Positions 14,500 through 17,640 of a stretch of 17,640 bases of DNA are shown here, piece after piece. Origin of the DNA: an uncultured Flavobacterium sp. (GTDB lineage: Bacteria > Bacteroidota > Bacteroidia > Flavobacteriales > Flavobacteriaceae). A program made the translations under genes and the position numbers. The stretch is from the NCBI GenBank assembly GCA_946479395.1, contig CAMLFV010000029.1, forward strand, positions 1-17,640. Reading direction: 5' to 3'. The notes under the pieces are model-generated. The model was not told the DNA's origin. It made no database searches and saw only the letters and a list, made by a program, of their open reading frames with translations. Positions within the stretch are counted from its first letter, which is position 1. Each line of letters opens with the position of its first letter.

Positions 14500-15270
14500 T
14501 CAATCAAATAAAAAAGCGGTTAAAGGACTTGAAGCCTGTGCAGCAGCCTGTACACTTCCCAATCCGGCTTCATAAGCTTTTCTACCTGCTATTACCGCTT
14601 CTTTGAATGCTTCTGACATCTGTACAGGATTTCGGGCAACAGCAATGGCTGTATTCACCAAAACCGCATCAGCACCTAATTCCATGGCTTTAGAGGCATC
14701 AGATGGAGCTCCAATACCAGCATCTACTACCACCGGAACCTTACTCTGTTCAATGATGATTTCCAGAAAGTCTATGGTCCTTAAACCTTTATTACTTCCT
14801 ATGGGTGCTCCTAAAGGCATTACCACCGCTGTTCCTACATCTTCCAGCCTTTTACACAACACAGGATCTGCATGAATGTAGGGCATCACCACAAAACCTA
14901 ATTTTGCCAATTCTTCTGTAGCTTTTAAAGTTTCGATAGGGTCAGGCAATAAATACCTTGGGTCGGGATGGATCTCTAATTTCACCCAGTTGGTTTCTAA
15001 AGCCTCTCGAGCCAATTGTGCAGCCAAAACAGCTTCTTTGGCATGACGAGCACCGGAGGTGTTTGGCAGCAAATTCACATTCGGAATTTGTAAAGCCGAT
15101 AATAAATCACCGTCTTTTTTGTTCGTATCAATGCGTTTCAATGCCATGGTTACCAGTTCGGATTCAGAAATGCGAACAGCTTCGGTCATATCTTGTAAAT
15201 TGCCAAACTTGCCCGTTCCCAAAAACAAGCGTGAAGCAAAGGTTTTATCTGCTATTTTTAATTTATTCAT
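14500..15270 (-). CDS. thiG: Thiazole synthase
   Basis: Builds the thiazole phosphate ring from 1-deoxy-xylulose-5-phosphate, 2-iminoacetate and ThiS-thiocarboxylate. It is a TIM-barrel protein of 256 residues, the usual size. Lys97 in WVKLE is the Schiff-base lysine (Lys96 in B. subtilis). Other family segments are [10 protein letters not shown] (13-22), [14 protein letters not shown] (67-80), GAPIGSN (154-160), [10 protein letters not shown] (183-192) and [12 protein letters not shown] (199-210). Its start codon overlaps the thiE stop by ATGA, and thiH begins right after it, so the three proteins are translationally coupled. Confidence 0.97.
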   Translation of the reverse strand: MNKLKIADKTFASRLFLGTGKFGNLQDMTEAVRISESELVTMALKRIDTNKKDGDLLSALQIPNVNLLPNTSGARHAKEAVLAAQLAREALETNWVKLEIHPDPRYLLPDPIETLKATEELAKLGFVVMPYIHADPVLCKRLEDVGTAVVMPLGAPIGSNKGLRTIDFLEIIIEQSKVPVVVDAGIGAPSDASKAMELGADAVLVNTAIAVARNPVQMSEAFKEAVIAGRKAYEAGLGSVQAAAQASSPLTAFLFD

Positions 15271-15878
15271 AGTTTTTGAATTTGCGGAAGGATGGAAGGA
15301 TTTTGTGTTAACAGACCGGATAATGCTACTCCGTATATTCCTAAATGTCTTATACTTTCGATGTCATTGAACTCGATACCGCCAATCGCGATAATAGGTG
15401 GGAATTCAATGTTTTTTTCGTTCAACGATTGCAGAATCGCCTGATAGCCTTTCAAACCTAAAATCGGACTTAATTTTTCTTTGGTGGTGGTAAATCTATA
15501 GGGTCCTAAACCAATGTAATCACATCCCTCAGCTATTCGTTGCAATACATTTTCTAGGGTGTTTGCGGTTCCGCCAATGATTTTGTGTGAGCCTAAAATA
15601 GTTCTGGCATTTGCAATGCTTTCATCACTCAAGCCCAAATGTACACCGTCTGCATCAATGGTTTTTGCTATCTGCACCTCATCATTAATGATAAAAGTTG
15701 CCTGATAGTTTTCGCATATCGTTTTTAGTTTTTCGCTCAGTTGTAACAAATCCTTTTCGGATGCGTTTTTCCAACGAAGCTGAATCCAATCGGCTCCATT
15801 GTCCAATACTTTTCTGATATTTTGTTCTTGTTCCGAAGCAGTAATGCCTTGTGATATATAGTGTAATCTGCTAATCAT
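15267..15878 (-). CDS. thiE: Thiamine-phosphate synthase
   Basis: Joins hydroxymethylpyrimidine pyrophosphate and thiazole phosphate to thiamine phosphate. It is a TIM-barrel protein of 203 residues. The active-site set of true ThiE is present: QLRWK (33-37, pyrophosphate binding), ND (65-66, Mg region), GVHLG (78-82), IGGTANT (101-107), GP (125-126) with TTTK (130-133), and AIGGI (164-168). The second ThiE-like gene of the same operon lacks several of these, so this is the functional synthase. It overlaps thiD by 8 nt and thiG by 4 nt. Confidence 0.94.
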   Translation of the reverse strand: MISRLHYISQGITASEQEQNIRKVLDNGADWIQLRWKNASEKDLLQLSEKLKTICENYQATFIINDEVQIAKTIDADGVHLGLSDESIANARTILGSHKIIGGTANTLENVLQRIAEGCDYIGLGPYRFTTTKEKLSPILGLKGYQAILQSLNEKNIEFPPIIAIGGIEFNDIESIRHLGIYGVALSGLLTQNPSILPQIQKL

Positions 15879-16574
15879 AATGATGCCCTAATAAAGAAGG
15901 GTGACTGTTTAAATATTGTTCTACATATTTTTTTCCCAAGCGGCAAGCGGTTTCCAAATTGTGACCTAATGCAAAATGAGCCGCGATAGCGGATGATAAG
16001 ACACACCCCGAACCATGTTTGGGATGAACGGAAGTTGTATCGGGTAAAATCGCGATCTCCCGCGTTCCTATTCTTAAAATATCTAAGCCGACTTGCTCTT
16101 CTCGATGTCCGCCTTTGATGAGCACTTTATTGTCTTCTGTCAATACTGACCCAAGCAAGTCATACTCGTCATAATTAGGAGTTAATAAATCTATATAAGG
16201 CAATACCACAGGCAATACCTTTATATCATCTTCTTTGAAAAAAGTAAAACCAGAGGAAGATTTGATGACCGGATCCCAAATGATAAAGGCTTTCGAATTA
16301 TTTGCTTTGATTTTATCCACGATACTTTTCAAAAAAATAAAGTCTTTGACAATGCCGATTTTGATAACTTGGATAGCATAACGATTCATTAAGGCTTCTA
16401 TACCTTTTTGAACCATCTGTATATCCTGCCATTCGATAGCAATAAATGCATCTTCGGTCTGAATTGTATTTGCGGTAATGACCGCCATCCCTTGTGTTTT
16501 GAGTTGTTCAAATGTTTTTACATCTGCCAAGACGCCTGCTCCGCCACAAGGATCGAAACCAGCGATACTTAATA

Positions 16575-16596
<22 letters not shown>
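15871..16596 (-). CDS. thiD: Hydroxymethylpyrimidine/phosphomethylpyrimidine kinase
   Basis: Phosphorylates HMP and HMP-phosphate to the pyrophosphate used by ThiE. It is a ribokinase-fold protein with motifs SIAGFDPCGGAGVLADVKTF (10-29; the usual form is SIAGSDPSGGAGIQADLKTF, so both Ser are replaced), VITANTIQTE (39-48), WDPVIKSSSG (107-116), TPNYDE (139-144), IKGGH (160-164) and the anion-hole loop HGSGC (194-198). With 241 residues it is some 20-30 shorter than common ThiD, with shortened loops and an intact catalytic loop. Its start lies inside the end of the preceding tenI-like gene (22-nt overlap). Confidence 0.93.

Positions 16597-17640
<1,044 letters not shown>

Noticed and set aside
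14603..14875. Open frame on the plus strand opposite thiG
   Set aside because: The thiG frame is fully conserved with its catalytic Lys; the opposite frame has no protein-like motifs.

Overview
The window reads as chromosomal DNA of a Bacteroidota member, most likely Flavobacteriaceae. The evidence is the AT-rich composition, promoters of the TAnnTTTG type, a thiamine operon of Bacteroidota layout, an LpxD of flavobacterial type, and intergenic palindromes resembling dispersed repeats I recall from flavobacterial genomes. No tRNA, rRNA, CRISPR array, transposase or phage gene is visible. Most of the window is housekeeping, with some accessory material.

Layout. (1) 1-690: the C-terminal end of glycine decarboxylase (gcvP, + strand), closed by a hairpin that can terminate transcription in both directions. 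(2) 693-2822, minus strand: an lpxD-type lipid A acyltransferase followed within 8-10 nt by two very AT-rich genes of unknown function. (3) 2859-3127: a non-coding stretch with palindromic and direct repeats. (4) 3128-6359, minus strand: an apparent operon of flavohemoglobin (hmp), a ClC-family anion transporter with an unusual selectivity filter, and a Crp/Fnr-family regulator. Upstream of hmp lies a perfect 18-bp palindrome with an FNR/DNR-type core, placed as expected for an activator site in front of a Bacteroidota -7 box. (5) 6450-6935: a small secreted protein with its own terminator. (6) 7144-11154, plus strand: a four-gene tripartite export system of DevBCA/MacAB type (ATPase, lipoprotein adaptor, FtsX-like permease, TolC-like channel) with overlapping genes. 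(7) 11229-12532, minus strand: a cupin-domain lipoprotein and an MtfA-like (M90) metallopeptidase. (8) 12667-17640, minus strand: a tightly coupled thiamine biosynthesis operon, thiC(partial)-tenI/thiE-like-thiD-thiE-thiG-thiH-thiF. Its promoter, and any TPP riboswitch, lies outside the window.

How the genes work together. The thi operon makes both halves of thiamine: ThiC and ThiD make the pyrimidine, ThiF/G/H (with an unseen ThiS) the thiazole, and ThiE joins them. The hmp-clc-crp unit looks like a nitric-oxide defence operon that carries its own regulator, so autoregulation is likely. The parts most worth following up are that regulatory circuit, the altered ClC filter, the hairpin in front of clc, and the AT-rich gene pair after lpxD. 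I did not find a clear new defence or mobile system.
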